Shown: positions 1-12,350 of the stretch, piece after piece | How positions within the stretch are numbered: position 1 is the stretch's first letter | Layout of the letters: each line of letters opens with the position of its first letter | Origin: Chrysomallon squamiferum | Lineage: Eukaryota; Mollusca; Gastropoda; Neomphalida; Peltospiridae | Assembly: GCA_012295275.1 (NCBI GenBank) | Contig: CM022679.1 | Coordinates: forward strand, 310,001 to 374,000 | Direction of reading: 5' to 3' | Length of the DNA: 64,000 nucleotides | The notes under the pieces: generated by a model | What the model was told of the DNA's origin: nothing | What the model saw: only the letters and a program-made list of their open reading frames with translations | Database searches by the model: none | Translations under genes and position numbers: made by a program

Positions 1-333
1 TTTGTTATGAGAAGCAGGCGCCACCTTCCGATTATCATTTCGATAGGCTGTCAAAATTTTGAAAAGACTAACAAGAAACATAATGATAAACACAAGTCCA
101 CTTGCGAGGAGAATGGCGCCGATTAAAATCAAGTCCTGAATTTGTTTTTCTTTTTCACTGAAAATAATTATTAAAGCAAGTCCTCCACTAAACAAGAGCA
201 TAGCGACGACAGCAAGGAAGAAACTGTTCCAGGAGGCTGTCGCCGTTACATCAGATACCAACTTGTTGCTGTGTAGTCGGCTGGACAGGTAATGGCGCGC
301 TGCTGTTGTTCGAGGTTTCTTGTTTTCTGGCAT
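1..333 (-). CDS. Two-pass transmembrane protein, N-terminal part (runs off left edge)
   Basis: A reading frame starts at an ATG at 333-331 and stays open for 111 codons to the window edge. The protein begins with a basic, hydrophilic stretch of about 34 residues (MPENKKPRTTAARHYLSS...). Two strongly hydrophobic segments follow at about residues 37-58 and 68-91, joined by a short charged loop (SEKEKQIQD). Then comes a basic tail. This is the pattern of a small two-pass membrane protein with both ends probably cytoplasmic. I do not recognise the family. The frame has no stop and sits at the left edge, so the C-terminus is missing. The start is the first ATG seen in this frame in the part I translated; transcript ends are unknown. 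Codon use is balanced, unlike the AT-rich flanks, which supports real coding. Confidence 0.7.
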   Translation of the reverse strand, partial: MPENKKPRTTAARHYLSSRLHSNKLVSDVTATASWNSFFLAVVAMLLFSGGLALIIIFSEKEKQIQDLILIGAILLASGLVFIIMFLVSLFKILTAYRNDNRKVAPASHNK

Positions 334-731
334 CGTCAGAACTCCTAGTGACGGGTAGCTGTTACTAAAGACGCCATTGATACACACCAGACACGTTCAT
401 ACTAGTCACTTCCCATACACGACCGCAAAGAAGAGATAACATCAGTCAAAATAAGGCCACAACATTACTAACAGTCTAATTTCTCACTCCGAGCTTTAAA
501 CAAGTACACAGTGTAATAGCAATAGGTTCTTTTTAGTAGTCATAAAAAAAAAAAGACTCAACAGTACACAGCACAAACTGGTGTTGTGTGATTATCTGTT
601 CAAAACCAATCAGTCGATAGCGTGTGCTGTTATTTATAGAACTGTAGAGCGAAGTAAATTTAGCAATTCAACAGAACTGAATCGTACTCCAAATTCCATT
701 GTTAATAAAATAATTAGTATCTATGACCAAT

Positions 732-852
<121 letters not shown>

Positions 853-1877
853 ATTATATTTTTATATTTAATAAATACTGCTCACATCTCTGACGAGACA
901 TTCACACAGATAAGTTAAATATAGATCTCTGTTGTGCTGTAGCCACTGACAACAAGGTAAGCAGAATGAACACAGGTAACATACCTGAAATCACGTGACC
1001 AGTCGATACAACTCAGAACTGACGTTTTATCAACAGCTATTTAAATCAGCTCTCTTAGACACCTGATTTATAGTGTAATCAGGCTAAGCTGGCTGTGTAT
1101 ACACCACAGTGTGAAAGTTTCATAACAATACAACAGGTCAACACAGTGTGTATTTAACTAACTGAACAGCCATCCCGTATATATAAATGTATGAATAAAT
1201 GTATATACATATGTGTGTATGTGTGTATGTATGTGTGTGTGTACGTGTGTGCTACGTGTACATGTATGTACATTTATGCATACAAGAACATGTTGAGTGT
1301 TTTATATTTATGTGTTTTTATATATAATTATGTTGCATGTATGGTCTGTACAACAAAAATGTCTGAGAGAATAATTATGTGCATTCTGCGAGATATTTCA
1401 CACAAGAAAGGTAACTCTGTTAGGAGTGTGGTCAAAACGTTCATATAAGTAGCAATTAAAAAAATAGTTAAGTGTTAGCTTTTAAGTGGCTTTCTTCTTT
1501 AGTAATGTACTAGAGCACACACATGTACACACACTCATATACACAAACACACACAGACAGAGAAAAATTCTGGCTTGATTGAGGATAAAGCATAAGAAAT
1601 CTGTCGATACTTTCCTGAGGGCAATTAGCCTTGCCTCAAATCAATATGCTTGCAGCGGACCACCATTATCTGGCGTGACATATCTATTACAGACGTACTG
1701 TCGAGCAAGCGATAATGTCGTATTGAGTTTGACCTCAGAGTAACGTTGTAATAGGTTTAACTGCACGTCGTTTATGATTGGCTTTCAGTGAGCCTATATG
1801 CACTGACGTTTTTTATCTGGCGACTATACTTAATTTAGAGTGAAAAAAACTTCTACAGTGAAACTAGAAACAAAAAA

Positions 1878-1906
1878 AACAAAAATAATAATAATAATAA
1901 TAATAA

Positions 1907-1939
<33 letters not shown>

Positions 1940-1985
1940 TAGTAGTAATACTAATAATATAATAGTAGTTGTAGTAGTAATAATT
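1878..1985. repeat. Trinucleotide repeat (AAT)n/(AGT)n
   Basis: AAT units grade into AGT/TAG units and then into interrupted AAT-like units. Simple-sequence DNA with no coding sense. Confidence 0.9.
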
Positions 1986-2024
1986 AATAATCAGAATGAC
2001 AGTGCATAAAATAACTTGACATAC

Positions 2025-2205
2025 ATATATTTACTTACAGCATGACATACATACATTTATTTACAACATAACAAACACACATTTACTTACAAAATAACAT
2101 ACATTCACTTACAACATAACATATATACATTTACATACAATGTAACACACATACATTTACTTACAACATAATATACATTTACTCACATCGTGACATACAC
2201 ATTAG
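2025..2205. repeat. Minisatellite, about 33 bp unit
   Basis: Five or six degenerate copies of a unit of the type ttacttacaacataacatac with variable spacer. Intergenic. Confidence 0.75.
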
Positions 2206-2401
2206 TATTTTATATAACTGAATAAATTGTCTGTAACTGATAACTGAAAACAACGAACTGTTTAAATAAAAACAAAACAAAGATTCATTATTAAATATGT
2301 ATTTGTGAACTCTTAGACAATCAAATCTATAAATAGATGAAATTTATTTACTACTTGTTGTTATTTACAAAAAAAATGAAGTTTTAATGATAATGCATTA
2401 A

Positions 2402-2404
2402 TTT

Positions 2405-2491
<87 letters not shown>
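2402..2491. repeat. Compound microsatellite (CT)n(CA)n
   Basis: A C-tract leads into about 20 CT units and then about 20 CA units, ending near 2491. Confidence 0.95.
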
Positions 2492-2492
<1 letters not shown>

Positions 2493-2984
2493 CACACACG
2501 TGGATGAAATAAATATATTTTATTATTCAATGTCTATAAATATCAGAACCCTTGGAAGGCACAAAATTAATCACGTGAAAATATAAATAAATACAAATTT
2601 ATTTGTGCAAATCGTACTGAGTAATTGTTCAGTTGTTCATAAAATATAAAATTTTATGAGATTACCAAGAATTGTAAAACACTTGATGTGTGTGAAATAT
2701 TTTATGAGATAATCAAGTATTGTAAAACACATGATTTGTGCAGGACATAAATAAAATTATAAAATATTTGCCATACCAACATAGTAGAATGATTTCAGTT
2801 AAATTATGTAGTCACTATATACATTCACGTTTTTGTCTGTCGCGTGACAGTCTCTGTAACAACACTTTGTTCGTAGCACCATATAGTACTTTTTTTCATT
2901 TTTGAATATAAAATATATAGTAAATATAAAGTAAATCTAGATTATAACAGCATCATCAATTCCAGAATAAAACGTTTAGATAAT

Positions 2985-3345
2985 CTCATGTAAATTCAGA
3001 CATTACAAACACGCTTTGTTCAACTTTAGACATTACAAACACCTTTTGTTTTATTGCAGATGTTAGAAACACTTTTAGTTTTACTGTAGACGTTAGAAAC
3101 ACTTTTAGTTTTACTGTAGACGTTTCAAACCTTTAGCTTAACTGTCGACGTTTCAAACAGTTCTTGTTTTATTGTAGACGTTACACTTTTTGTTTTATTG
3201 TAGATATTACAAACAACTGTTTAAGTGTAGACGTTATAAACGTTTTTTTTTAACTGTTTACGATGTAGACACTTTTTAACTGTAGACATTACAAAGTCTT
3301 TTTGTTTTACTATAGACTTTACATGCAAATGAAGTGACATATTTA
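2985..3345. repeat. Minisatellite, about 30 bp, in the 3' flank of the coiled-coil gene
   Basis: About ten degenerate copies of a unit containing tgtagacgttagaaacac and a T-rich half (cttttagttttac). The array lies about 130 bases beyond the stop codon of the minus-strand coiled-coil gene, so it is probably in its 3' UTR or just downstream. Copies near 3060-3120 are the most alike. Confidence 0.8.
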
Positions 3346-3475
3346 TAGACATTTTTGATGTTTACATTCCTTTTCACTGTCATCTTATTTAACGTGGTCA
3401 TATATATGTTGCTGTGTCTACTGTTGTCATGTAAACTGTTGTTATATCTACTGTTATGATTACCGATTTCTCTGG

Positions 3476-6190
3476 CTACCTTCTGTCTTTAATAAGTTTC
3501 ATTTTCTGTTTGTAGATTTGATAGTAACTAGGACGAATTGTTGTCTGCAAACTTTCGTCTGTGATGGAGGGTAGACTGGGGGTGGGTTTAGGACTATCCA
3601 CTGGCACCGATTGTCGTATGTCTTCGTAGCTGGCTGCTTTGTCATCCCTCAGTCTGGCCTGCTGCAGTTTTTTTCTCTTCACTGGCAGACTGTGGGGAGA
3701 CTTGCCTTTCAGCAGACCAGCCGTTGGAGACGTCGTTACTAGAACTACGGGGTTGTTGTCACGCACATCCAGTGCGCCGCTGACCCATCCCTGCAGTTGT
3801 TTCACTTTTATCTCAGAATCTTTCTGCTTCCGTTCGAGCGACTCGAGCCTCGATGTGAGGACGTTTTTCTCCGTCTTTCTGTTTGTCACTTCGATGTTTC
3901 TCTCCACCAGCATCTGTCGAAGTCTGCGGTTATCATCCAGCAGATTTTTGTTGCTCTCTTCTAGCTCAGCAGCTTGGCTCACCTTCACCTCCATATCTTT
4001 CTTTTCTCGCTGCAGTTCTCGCATTTTCTCGTTCTGAGACTCAACTTTCATGTTGATTTCAAAGAGCTGAGTTTCCAGTTTAGAAATTTCATTTTGTTTG
4101 TCTTTCAGTTCTGTTTTCAGTTGTTCACTGGCTTCACATTCCTTCTGCGCCAGCTGTTTTAGATGTTTAGTTTCAGACTGATTTGCCGTGATTGCCAGTT
4201 CCAGCTCCTTTTTCAAAGCATCTATTTCACTTTTAGCATCAGACTTCTCACGTTTTAGTTTTTTGTTAATTTCTGTTCGTTTCGCTAAATCCTCGCTTAA
4301 CGTTTTAATTTTCACTTTGAGTTCTTCAGTGTTGATCTTCACCTTCTTCAACTCTTCGTTCTCTCGCCTCAGTTTTTCTATTTCACTTTTCAGTGATTGT
4401 ATTTGTTGCTGCAAATCAGCAACAGACGTCTTCTTCTTGTTTAACGTCTCTTTTACAATTTTAATTTCTTTTTCTTTTTCAGCTAACAGCTCTTTATGCG
4501 CGTCAGTCTGTTCAGTGAGTTGTTTCTCTCTCATATTCAGTTCCTTTTCTTTCTCCGATATTTCTCTGTCTTTGTCTAAGACTTTCTTTTCAACTACACT
4601 TTTCTCTTTCTCTAGTGTGACATTTTTGTTTCTCAACTCTTCAATCTCTCTGACTATTTTCTCGTTATTTGATCGAACCAATGCTAACTCTTCTTCCACT
4701 TTACTCAACACTTCTCTCAATCCCTTGTCCGTTTGTACCGTTGTCTGTAACTCGCGATTTTCCTCACTCGTTTTATCCAAACAAGAACCAAGACTTTTGT
4801 TTTCAGCTTTCAAAGAATTCACTCTTAATTCCAATTCTTCATTTGCAGATTTCAAAATTTTAAAATCATTTTCTATTTTAATTTTTTCTATCGCTAATTG
4901 TTTTTCCTTAGCTGCACTCACTGATTCAAGTTCTTTCAACTTTGTCAAGATTTTTTCGTTTTGCTTTTCAAGCAATGAGATCTTTGATTGGTAATTATCA
5001 TTAGTTGATTTAAGTTGCTGATTTTCAGTCCAGACATTTTGGTTTTCATTTTCCAATTTTTGGTTTCTCTCCAGTAAGTCTCTGTTCTCACCAGTCTTGA
5101 TTTGCTGAGCAGATGAGAAATCTGTTGATTTTTCTCTCAAAATTCTGTTCTCGTCAGACAGCTCTTCAATGTTTTTGACAAAACCTTTCAGCTCCTCTTC
5201 TAGTTGTCGAATTCTCTTTTTGTAGGCGTTCTCGGCTCGGAGCAAACCATCTCGTTCTAAGCGAACATTTTCAAACGTTTCCATTCTGTTTGTTTGTTTA
5301 TGTACTGTTTTGTTCGTGTTACTGACTTTAACTTGGGCAGTTTTGTTTTCACTGGAAGGAGATTCTTTTATACTTTGACTAACAGACATTCTGTCCGGAT
5401 GTCCTGAATCTAGCGTCCGTCTGGAAAATGTTTGGCTTTTAAACGACGGCACGACAACGTCAGATTTATTGTCACTGTTTTGTTTTTCTGCCTGACGAGA
5501 AGGTAGTGAGATTTCTTCATAACGTGATGGCGTGGGTGACACGTGACCTCGTTTATAACTGTTTTTAGAATCAGAATTATTTTTATCACCAGTGTAATCT
5601 ACAACTATTCGAGGTTTGCTTGACTCTTTTTCTTTCTCAATCTTCCTGGCGAGAGAAGGAGAGAGTGTTGACATGAAATGACTTCTGGGAGGAGGACTGG
5701 TCTGTACATTGTGTTCATTCAGGACTGGCACCGTGTCGATGTATGACGCTGTATGGGACGCAGTGCTTGACGTAGAGTTTGTCGCCATTCGCGACTCCAC
5801 GGTTTTAGTGTCAGCTATTTTGTCCTCATTTCGAATTCGTTTTCTACTCGGACTAGGAGATCGTTTTCTCTTACTTTCCTCTGACTTGAGTTTGTTCGAC
5901 ATTGACTTTGACAGTTTTGGTACATCATCATCGTCACCATTTTGTTTCCTTTCGTCTGCTCTAGTTAATAAGCTTGTGTTGCGTGTTCTTCTCGGCGAGG
6001 CTCCGTGGATTCTGTGTTTAGGACTGGATGACCCGTCTACGACTGGGAACTCGATGTCCCCTCTCCGGATACTGGCCCCACACACAGAGTCTGCAGGGGC
6101 GGTGTCAAACGTCGCTTGTCGCACATGGTTACCGGACATTCTAATTCGTTCTGTACATCTTTCTTCTAATTCATCTAAAAGAGATTTCAT
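3476..6190 (-). CDS. Long coiled-coil protein, intronless reading frame
   Basis: A single open frame encodes 904 residues, from ATG at 6190-6188 to TAG at 3478-3476. An in-frame TAA at 6202-6200 and no acceptor in front of the ATG support this start. Residues 1 to about 300 are hydrophilic, rich in Ser, Arg and Lys, with runs such as KRKRSPSPSRKR, and look disordered. About 300-780 is a nearly unbroken heptad-rich coiled coil (repeated EKE, LKSE, LRREN types). The last 120 residues turn basic and proline-rich and end in a Tyr/Lys-rich tail (SYYQIYKQKMKLIKDRR). I recognise no catalytic domain and cannot name the family. A cytoskeletal, centrosomal or scaffold role is only a guess from architecture. 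It is the only intronless gene here; every other complete gene has three or more coding exons. Confidence 0.85.
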   Translation of the reverse strand: MKSLLDELEERCTERIRMSGNHVRQATFDTAPADSVCGASIRRGDIEFPVVDGSSSPKHRIHGASPRRTRNTSLLTRADERKQNGDDDDVPKLSKSMSNKLKSEESKRKRSPSPSRKRIRNEDKIADTKTVESRMATNSTSSTASHTASYIDTVPVLNEHNVQTSPPPRSHFMSTLSPSLARKIEKEKESSKPRIVVDYTGDKNNSDSKNSYKRGHVSPTPSRYEEISLPSRQAEKQNSDNKSDVVVPSFKSQTFSRRTLDSGHPDRMSVSQSIKESPSSENKTAQVKVSNTNKTVHKQTNRMETFENVRLERDGLLRAENAYKKRIRQLEEELKGFVKNIEELSDENRILREKSTDFSSAQQIKTGENRDLLERNQKLENENQNVWTENQQLKSTNDNYQSKISLLEKQNEKILTKLKELESVSAAKEKQLAIEKIKIENDFKILKSANEELELRVNSLKAENKSLGSCLDKTSEENRELQTTVQTDKGLREVLSKVEEELALVRSNNEKIVREIEELRNKNVTLEKEKSVVEKKVLDKDREISEKEKELNMREKQLTEQTDAHKELLAEKEKEIKIVKETLNKKKTSVADLQQQIQSLKSEIEKLRRENEELKKVKINTEELKVKIKTLSEDLAKRTEINKKLKREKSDAKSEIDALKKELELAITANQSETKHLKQLAQKECEASEQLKTELKDKQNEISKLETQLFEINMKVESQNEKMRELQREKKDMEVKVSQAAELEESNKNLLDDNRRLRQMLVERNIEVTNRKTEKNVLTSRLESLERKQKDSEIKVKQLQGWVSGALDVRDNNPVVLVTTSPTAGLLKGKSPHSLPVKRKKLQQARLRDDKAASYEDIRQSVPVDSPKPTPSLPSITDESLQTTIRPSYYQIYKQKMKLIKDRR

Positions 6191-8660
6191 ATGAAAATGT
6201 TAGAGATATTTATGAGAAATAATAAGTGACTTGTTTTATAATTCGTCTGGAGAAAGCTCGGCTTGCTCGGCGTTTTTGATTTCGTAGATTAATTAACATC
6301 TATAATAGTTAGTTAAACTTACTGCATGAACGACTAGTTTAAAAATGAATAAAGGTAATGAATAAAGTGTGAAATAGTGACAGTAAAGGTCTATTACGTT
6401 ATTTTAAAGTTAAATAATTTTTTTATTAACTCAGTTTCACTGTCATTTAATTATAACTAACCTTGTTTACATACACTCACGTGTTATATATACATATACT
6501 TAAAGAAAATGTGAACAAAAATTTAAAAAATTAAAAACGTAATTCTAAAAAAATTAAGAATTATATGATTCATCTGCTTATTAAATATATTTACTCAAAC
6601 AGCATTAAGTAATAATTATATAATGTCAACACATTTATATTTTGTCAATATTATATTCTTCTTTTTCAAAACCACAAGAAAAAAAAAAAGAAAGACAAAT
6701 ATTTAAAAACAAAATTAAATTAAAAAAGCATAAAAAATAGAAGATAATAATAATAATAATAATACTAATACTACTACTACTAAATAAATAAATAAATAAA
6801 TTAATTAATAAATAACTATAAAGGAAAAGAAAATAAACCCTGTCAGTTATTAAAATAAAACTGAAAACAAAAATTACAAGTTTATTTGTCAACAACAACA
6901 ACAACAACAACATTATTATTATTATTATTACAACAATATTGTTATTATTATTATTATTACTGCAATACCTGCGTGATTTAAAAAGGTTTAGGACTCACGT
7001 ATAAACTGAAGTGATTCATTGCCGCTAATCGATGTTCTGAATTAAGTCGTCTTGATCTCAAATTAAATATTTAAATTACAGCACGCGCTCGTAATGTCCC
7101 GTCTCCCCCGGGATTTACCGTGTTTCATGAATGTGAAATAAAAACTGACTGAATGTACTCATTACACGTTACTTTAACGTCAAGTAGCTCTGTTGTATTC
7201 AACTCTAGTTTTCACTTGTATTCAACTGCACTATATTGTATGGCATGGTATTATATTGTACTGAACTATATTGTATTGTATTAGATTGTATTACCACGTA
7301 TTCTGCTGTATTCTCTCCTGTTGTACTGCACTTCATTATATTGTATTGTAGTGTATACTGCTATACTTTATTATATTGTATTATAATTATTAATTATAAT
7401 TTTGCTCTTTCGTGAACATTATAATCAGTAATATATTGTGTATAATTAATTAACTGATTTAAATGCAATTGTAATTAAGTAATTTAAAAAATAATACTAA
7501 ATAAATAATAATAATAAAAGAAATCAGCAGATACAAAACCTAGAATCAGAATAAACTAATTTTATTTAAAATCTACAAATAAAATAAAGATATAAATGAT
7601 AGCAAGTAAAAATAATCAAGTGAGTAATGTACTGTGTTGATATCAAGTGTTGTTATGTCTTCGAAGTAATCAGCTAAATTAAAATGATTTTTATTTATCT
7701 TATCCATTTACAGAATAAATCAGAAACTGATGGCTATATAGCAAGAAAATTACGGATATTATTTTGTTTTAAATATTCTTAAAGTACAATAATCTAAAGT
7801 TTCACATAAGAAAAGATAATTTTGTTAATAATAAAACAGTTATATACCGTACACTCACCTCAGCTCATTACAATAAAATACATTCACTTCAAGTATATCA
7901 GTGTTTCAGTCTATCCAAACTGGGAGAAGCTGTAAAGACGGACTGTGTGACTAAAAACTCCCTTGGAAACGGGAGAGGGTGGCGTACAATGTTAACAAAC
8001 ATTTTCTTTGTTAATCGTACATATGTTCTTTTTATCGCCTGATAAAGAAAAATCATCGACCCCACAACACACAGGTCACGCCAAATTACAAGCTGATTGT
8101 GTCTTATTACCCCTGTTTCTCAATGTCGTTTTCACTGCACGCATAACATTCATGTAGCTAATGTCATAAAGCATATTTTAATAAAAACTAGATCTGTTTA
8201 GTTGTATCAGTTTAACAAGTCTACCGTGTAGTCCGTGGGAACACTGTCATAAAACAACAATATAGAAACTCGTCCAAGCATATAATGTTTAGAAATGTGT
8301 ACATCATAGAAATTTAAGTGAGGTTACCACAGTTGTGGTAGTATTTGTATGTTTACATAAGCAATACAAACTGAACACACACACTGGCAATGTTTGTATA
8401 TTTTACACGAACACAGTCTAGATGTACCACGAATTTTGTATCTTTACACAGAAAATTTAAACAAACTTATTTAGGATTTGTATGTTTACCTGGATAACAA
8501 ATTAAATAGATACCTAAAAGAATATATTTACGTGTTAATATATACAATACAAATCAAGAATATTACTCTGTTTATATATTTATGTAGACAATACAAACCA
8601 AACACTAAATATTCAAGCACTGCCCGAACGGAGGTTTATATACGACTTGTAGACTATTAT
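6191..8660. other. Intergenic, AT-rich, no gene recognised
   Basis: Holds the probable 5' region of the coiled-coil gene, ATT and AAC trinucleotide runs (6745-6790, 6890-6960) and a degenerate ttgta-type repeat (7195-7390). No frame with family resemblance was seen on either strand. Confidence 0.55.
7195..7390. repeat. Degenerate pentanucleotide-like repeat (ttgta-type)
   Basis: Many imperfect copies of attgtatt/ctgtatt words without a fixed period. Low-complexity DNA. Confidence 0.6.
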
Positions 8661-8664
8661 GATA

Positions 8665-9530
8665 ACTGACAGTATCAGTTGTAAATTATATATAACTTTT
8701 AGACTATTGACACAATCACTTGATAAGGTGACAATATCAAGTACTAACTGTCTTGTAAGCTGTTGTAACAATCACTTTATAACGTGACAGTATCAAGTAT
8801 TATGTCTTGTAAGCTGTTGTAACAATCACTTGATAACGTGAGAGTATCAAGTACTAACTCTGTTGTTTTTTGTAACGCTAACTTGATAAAGTGACAGTAT
8901 CCAGTACTAACTCTGTGTCTTGTAACCTTGTAACAATCACTTGATAACGTGACAGTATCAAGTTCTCTGTGTTGTGTAACAATAACGTGACAGTATCAAG
9001 TACTAACTTTCTTGTAACGATCACTTGATAACGTGACAGTATCAAGTACTAATTTTCTTGTAACAATCACTTGATAATGTGACAGTATCAAGTTCTCCGT
9101 GTTGTGTAACAATCACTTAATAACGTGACAGTATCAAGTTTTAACCCTGTATTGTGTAACAATCACTTGATAACGTGACAATATCAAGTTCTAACTCTTT
9201 CTTGTAACAATCTCTTGATAACGGGACAGTATCAAGTAGTAACTGTGTCTTGTAACAATCACTTGATAACGGGACAGTATCAAGTACTAACTCTTTCTTG
9301 TAACAATCACTCGATAACGTGACAGTATCAAGTACTAACTTTCTTCTAACAATCACTTGATAACGTGACAGTATCAAGTAGTAACTGTGTCTTGTAACAA
9401 TCACTCGATAACGTGACAGTATCAAGTAGTAACTGTGTCTTGCAACAATCACTTGATAATGTGACAATATCAAATACTAACTGTGTCTTGTAGTAATCAC
9501 TTGATAATGTGACTGTGTCAAAGCTAATTA
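8665..9530. repeat. Minisatellite, about 45 bp, each unit with an inverted repeat
   Basis: About 18 copies of a unit reading taacaatcacttgataacg, then tgacagtatcaagtactaac, then a short variable tail with cttg. Within each unit acttgata and tatcaagt are reverse complements separated by about 9 bases, so single-stranded units could fold into an 8-bp-stem hairpin. Several copies change one arm (tcgata, tctctt) and break the stem. No gene is adjacent. Confidence 0.9.
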
Positions 9531-9539
9531 GGTGTGATT

Positions 9540-11100
9540 TCCGTAAGAGTGGAGCGTGGATGACAGAAAATCAATACACGCTTAAATAGTAACTATAAAT
9601 GTAGCTGAGAACATATCTCTTTAATGGTAATAGTAACACAACAACAACAATAATAATGCACGTATAGAAAACATCTAGTAAACAAAATACACTAATAAAT
9701 TTAATAAAATAATAATAATAGAATTAATATTAAAATTAAAAAGATAATAAGATGTAGTAGTTTTTAGATAACTCTTTGCCATCTTTTCACCAATGACGTC
9801 TTCTATTATGACATTATGGTAATTAGCATTTTGTGTTACGTCATACTGCTGTCATAACGTGATGCATCATCACATAGTTACAAATGACATATATAGACAC
9901 AAAGTATTAACCTCGATCTGTCCTCGGGTAACAAATGAAAATATCTGCTGGTGGAATGTAACTCATATTTATGAAAAAGTGATGTTGTCATGACAACTGC
10001 TTGTACGATTATCACTGACATTATTCTTGTCACGGTAATTTACTTTTATAGTTTGTTAACCATGGCAACTGTGTTACTTCAGTAATTTTACCATTTCTTA
10101 TCAGAAAAATTCAAAACGATACTGCAAAATGTTCAGCTTTAAAAAACTCAACAAAAGAAAAGACGAAAAATAACGTGTGTATTATTATATGACATAACTG
10201 TTATATCACTGTACTGTGTGTTAAATATTATTATGTGACATAAGTGATACAACCTCTGTATTGCACGCTAATTATTATACATTATTGTTATATACCACCG
10301 TATTGTATATTAAATATTATGTGATATAATTGTTATATATTATTATATTGTATAATTAATATATAACTGACATAACTGCTATATATCACTGTATCGTCTA
10401 TTAAATATTATTATATGAATAATTATTACATATTATTGTATTGTATATTAAATATTATTATATGACATAATTATTATATATTACTGTATTGTATATTAAA
10501 TATTGTTTGTTACGTGGTAGATACTGAAAGAACAATTTGATATACATTTTATATTGTAATCTCTGCTGTCGATATTACAAGTTGTTACACTGTTATGTGT
10601 TACTTACCATGTTTGTGTATGACACAAGCTGTGAAAACCAGTCTAAAACTGCACACTTAATTCCAGTGTGAGAATTCTCCAGTGCACACACTTCAAAGCG
10701 TTCATACTTCTCCAGAAAACGTTTTATTGCAAGTTATCGCTTCTTCATGAAAAGCGTGCATGCGTGTAGTAGTCCGTGCGCCTTCTCGACTGCCATTTGA
10801 AACGATCAAAGCCCATTAATACTGGCATTTCTGTAGTTTCTTTTTTTCTTAGCCACGTTTGTTATCGATACAACAACGATAGTTGGCCAAGTGAATTGAC
10901 AAAAAACAAATCGGATTAAGTGTGACACAGCTTTGCTTGGTAATCTCTGTCAGAACTTGACCTCTTACACCACACAGTCTGCATTCTGTAATTAATGCAT
11001 TATTATCAGCTTTCTTTTCTTTCTTTCTTTTCGTTTTTTCTGTGTTACTCTTCTAAATGGGTTTTTAGTTTCTTTCATAATATATTTTTATTTTTTTTTT
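9540..11100. other. Intergenic, AT-rich
   Basis: No gene recognised. The stretch includes a 10165-10510 array of about six AT-rich units of the type ttgtatattaaatattatta followed by tgacataattgttatatatt, with a period near 60 bases. Confidence 0.55.
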
Positions 11101-11111
11101 TTTATTGTAAT

Positions 11112-11190
11112 AGCCGTTGTAGCTCAGCAACCAGTGACATAACAGACACCGGTTCAACCTTCCTTAGTGGATTTATTGGATTATTTCCCG
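11112..11190 (+). mobile_element. Possible tRNA-derived SINE head
   Basis: The stretch reads gttgtagctcagcaacc and then ccggttcaacc about 30 bases later. The first resembles an RNA polymerase III A box (TRGCNNAGYNGG type) and the second a B box (GGTTCRANNCC type) at about tRNA spacing. It is followed by a short unrelated body and a trinucleotide tract, as expected for a truncated SINE with a simple tail. No target-site duplication was confirmed. Confidence 0.4.
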
Positions 11191-11194
11191 GCCC

Positions 11195-11395
11195 TACTAC
11201 TACTACCACCACTGCTACTCCTATACTACTGCTGCTAGTACTGTTACGACTACTCCTAGTACTAGTACTACTACAACTACTACTATTACCACTACTACTA
11301 CTACTATTACTACTATTACTACTAGTACTACTACTACTATTACCACTACTCCTACTACTACTATTATCACTACTCCTACTACTACTTCTACCAAA
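11195..11395. repeat. Trinucleotide repeat (TAC/ACT)n
   Basis: An interrupted run of ACT/TAC units with CCT, GCT and ATT variants. Frames through it give Leu-, Ser- or Val-rich nonsense proteins on both strands, which is why it looks open. It is not coding. Confidence 0.9.
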
Positions 11396-11924
11396 AATAA
11401 ATGACAATAAAATACCAATAATAATAAAATCAGTACACAAAACTATACATTATTTTACACAAAACAACACATTAAACTGAAAATTCTAAAAGAAAGAACA
11501 AAAAGCCAAAGATGTTGTACAACATTTTATTAATAGGCAAGATATGATCTTTAATAAGACACAGTTCTATGAAGAAAAGAGTATAAAACTGTTTACAGCA
11601 GAACATATCAATATATTGCACATAAATACTGTAATGAAAATATTTACACGAAAGCTGTCTAGGTGTTTAGTTAGTTCAAATTTGATTGAAGGCACATGAT
11701 ACATTGACAGCAAAGTCCACTTTGTGTTTATCATAACAAACACAACAAAAATATAAATGAAACTTTTCAAAACAGCTTCAGGTACAAAAAAAATAAATAA
11801 ACAGATGAATGAAACCATGGTATTAAAATGTTACTATAGTAACAAGAATAGAAAAAAAAAAACTTGAGAGAATGAAATACAAAAAATATTGTTAGGAACA
11901 GAGGCAAGAACAGCATTTAACAAA

Positions 11925-12350
11925 ATCTAGAATTTATCTCAACATTTTATTTTATAAATCTAGAATTTATAAAATAAGATTTTATTATTTAAATCTAGAA
12001 TTTATAAAATAAGATTTTATTATTTAAATCTAGAATTTATCTCAACATTTTATTTTATAAATCTAGAATTTATATCACAAGATTTTATTATTTAAATCTA
12101 GAATTTGTATCACAAGATTTTATTATTTAAATCTAGAATTTATCTCATTATTTTATTTTATAAATCTAGAATTATATCAAGATTTTATTATTTATATCTA
12201 GAATTTATCTAAACATTTTATTTTGTAAATCTAGAATTTACATCACAAGATTTTATTTTTTAAATCTAGAATTTATCTTACATTTTATTATATAAATATA
12301 GAATTTATATCACAAGATTTTATTTTTTAAATCTAGAATTTATTTTTTAG
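11925..12350. repeat. Minisatellite with taaatctagaattta core
   Basis: About 13 copies of a 30-35 bp unit: aaatctagaatttat plus either ctcaacattttattttat or atcacaagattttattatt. Two unit types alternate along the array. The core tctaga is palindromic. Confidence 0.85.

Noticed and set aside
3639-4994. Long plus-strand frames opposite the coiled-coil gene
   Set aside because: They are antisense shadows of a Glu/Lys-rich coiled coil, giving Ser/Phe/Leu-rich nonsense.
9141-9473. 110-codon minus-strand frame
   Set aside because: Translation of the hairpin minisatellite (YLILSRYRVIVTRHS-type repeats), with no gene evidence.
8665-9530. CRISPR-like array
   Set aside because: Repeats with short variable parts look similar at first sight, but there are no unique spacers of constant length, no cas genes, and the DNA is eukaryotic.
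11102-11440. Ser- or Val-rich frames on the minus strand and a Leu-rich one on the plus strand
   Set aside because: By-product of the (TAC)n tract.
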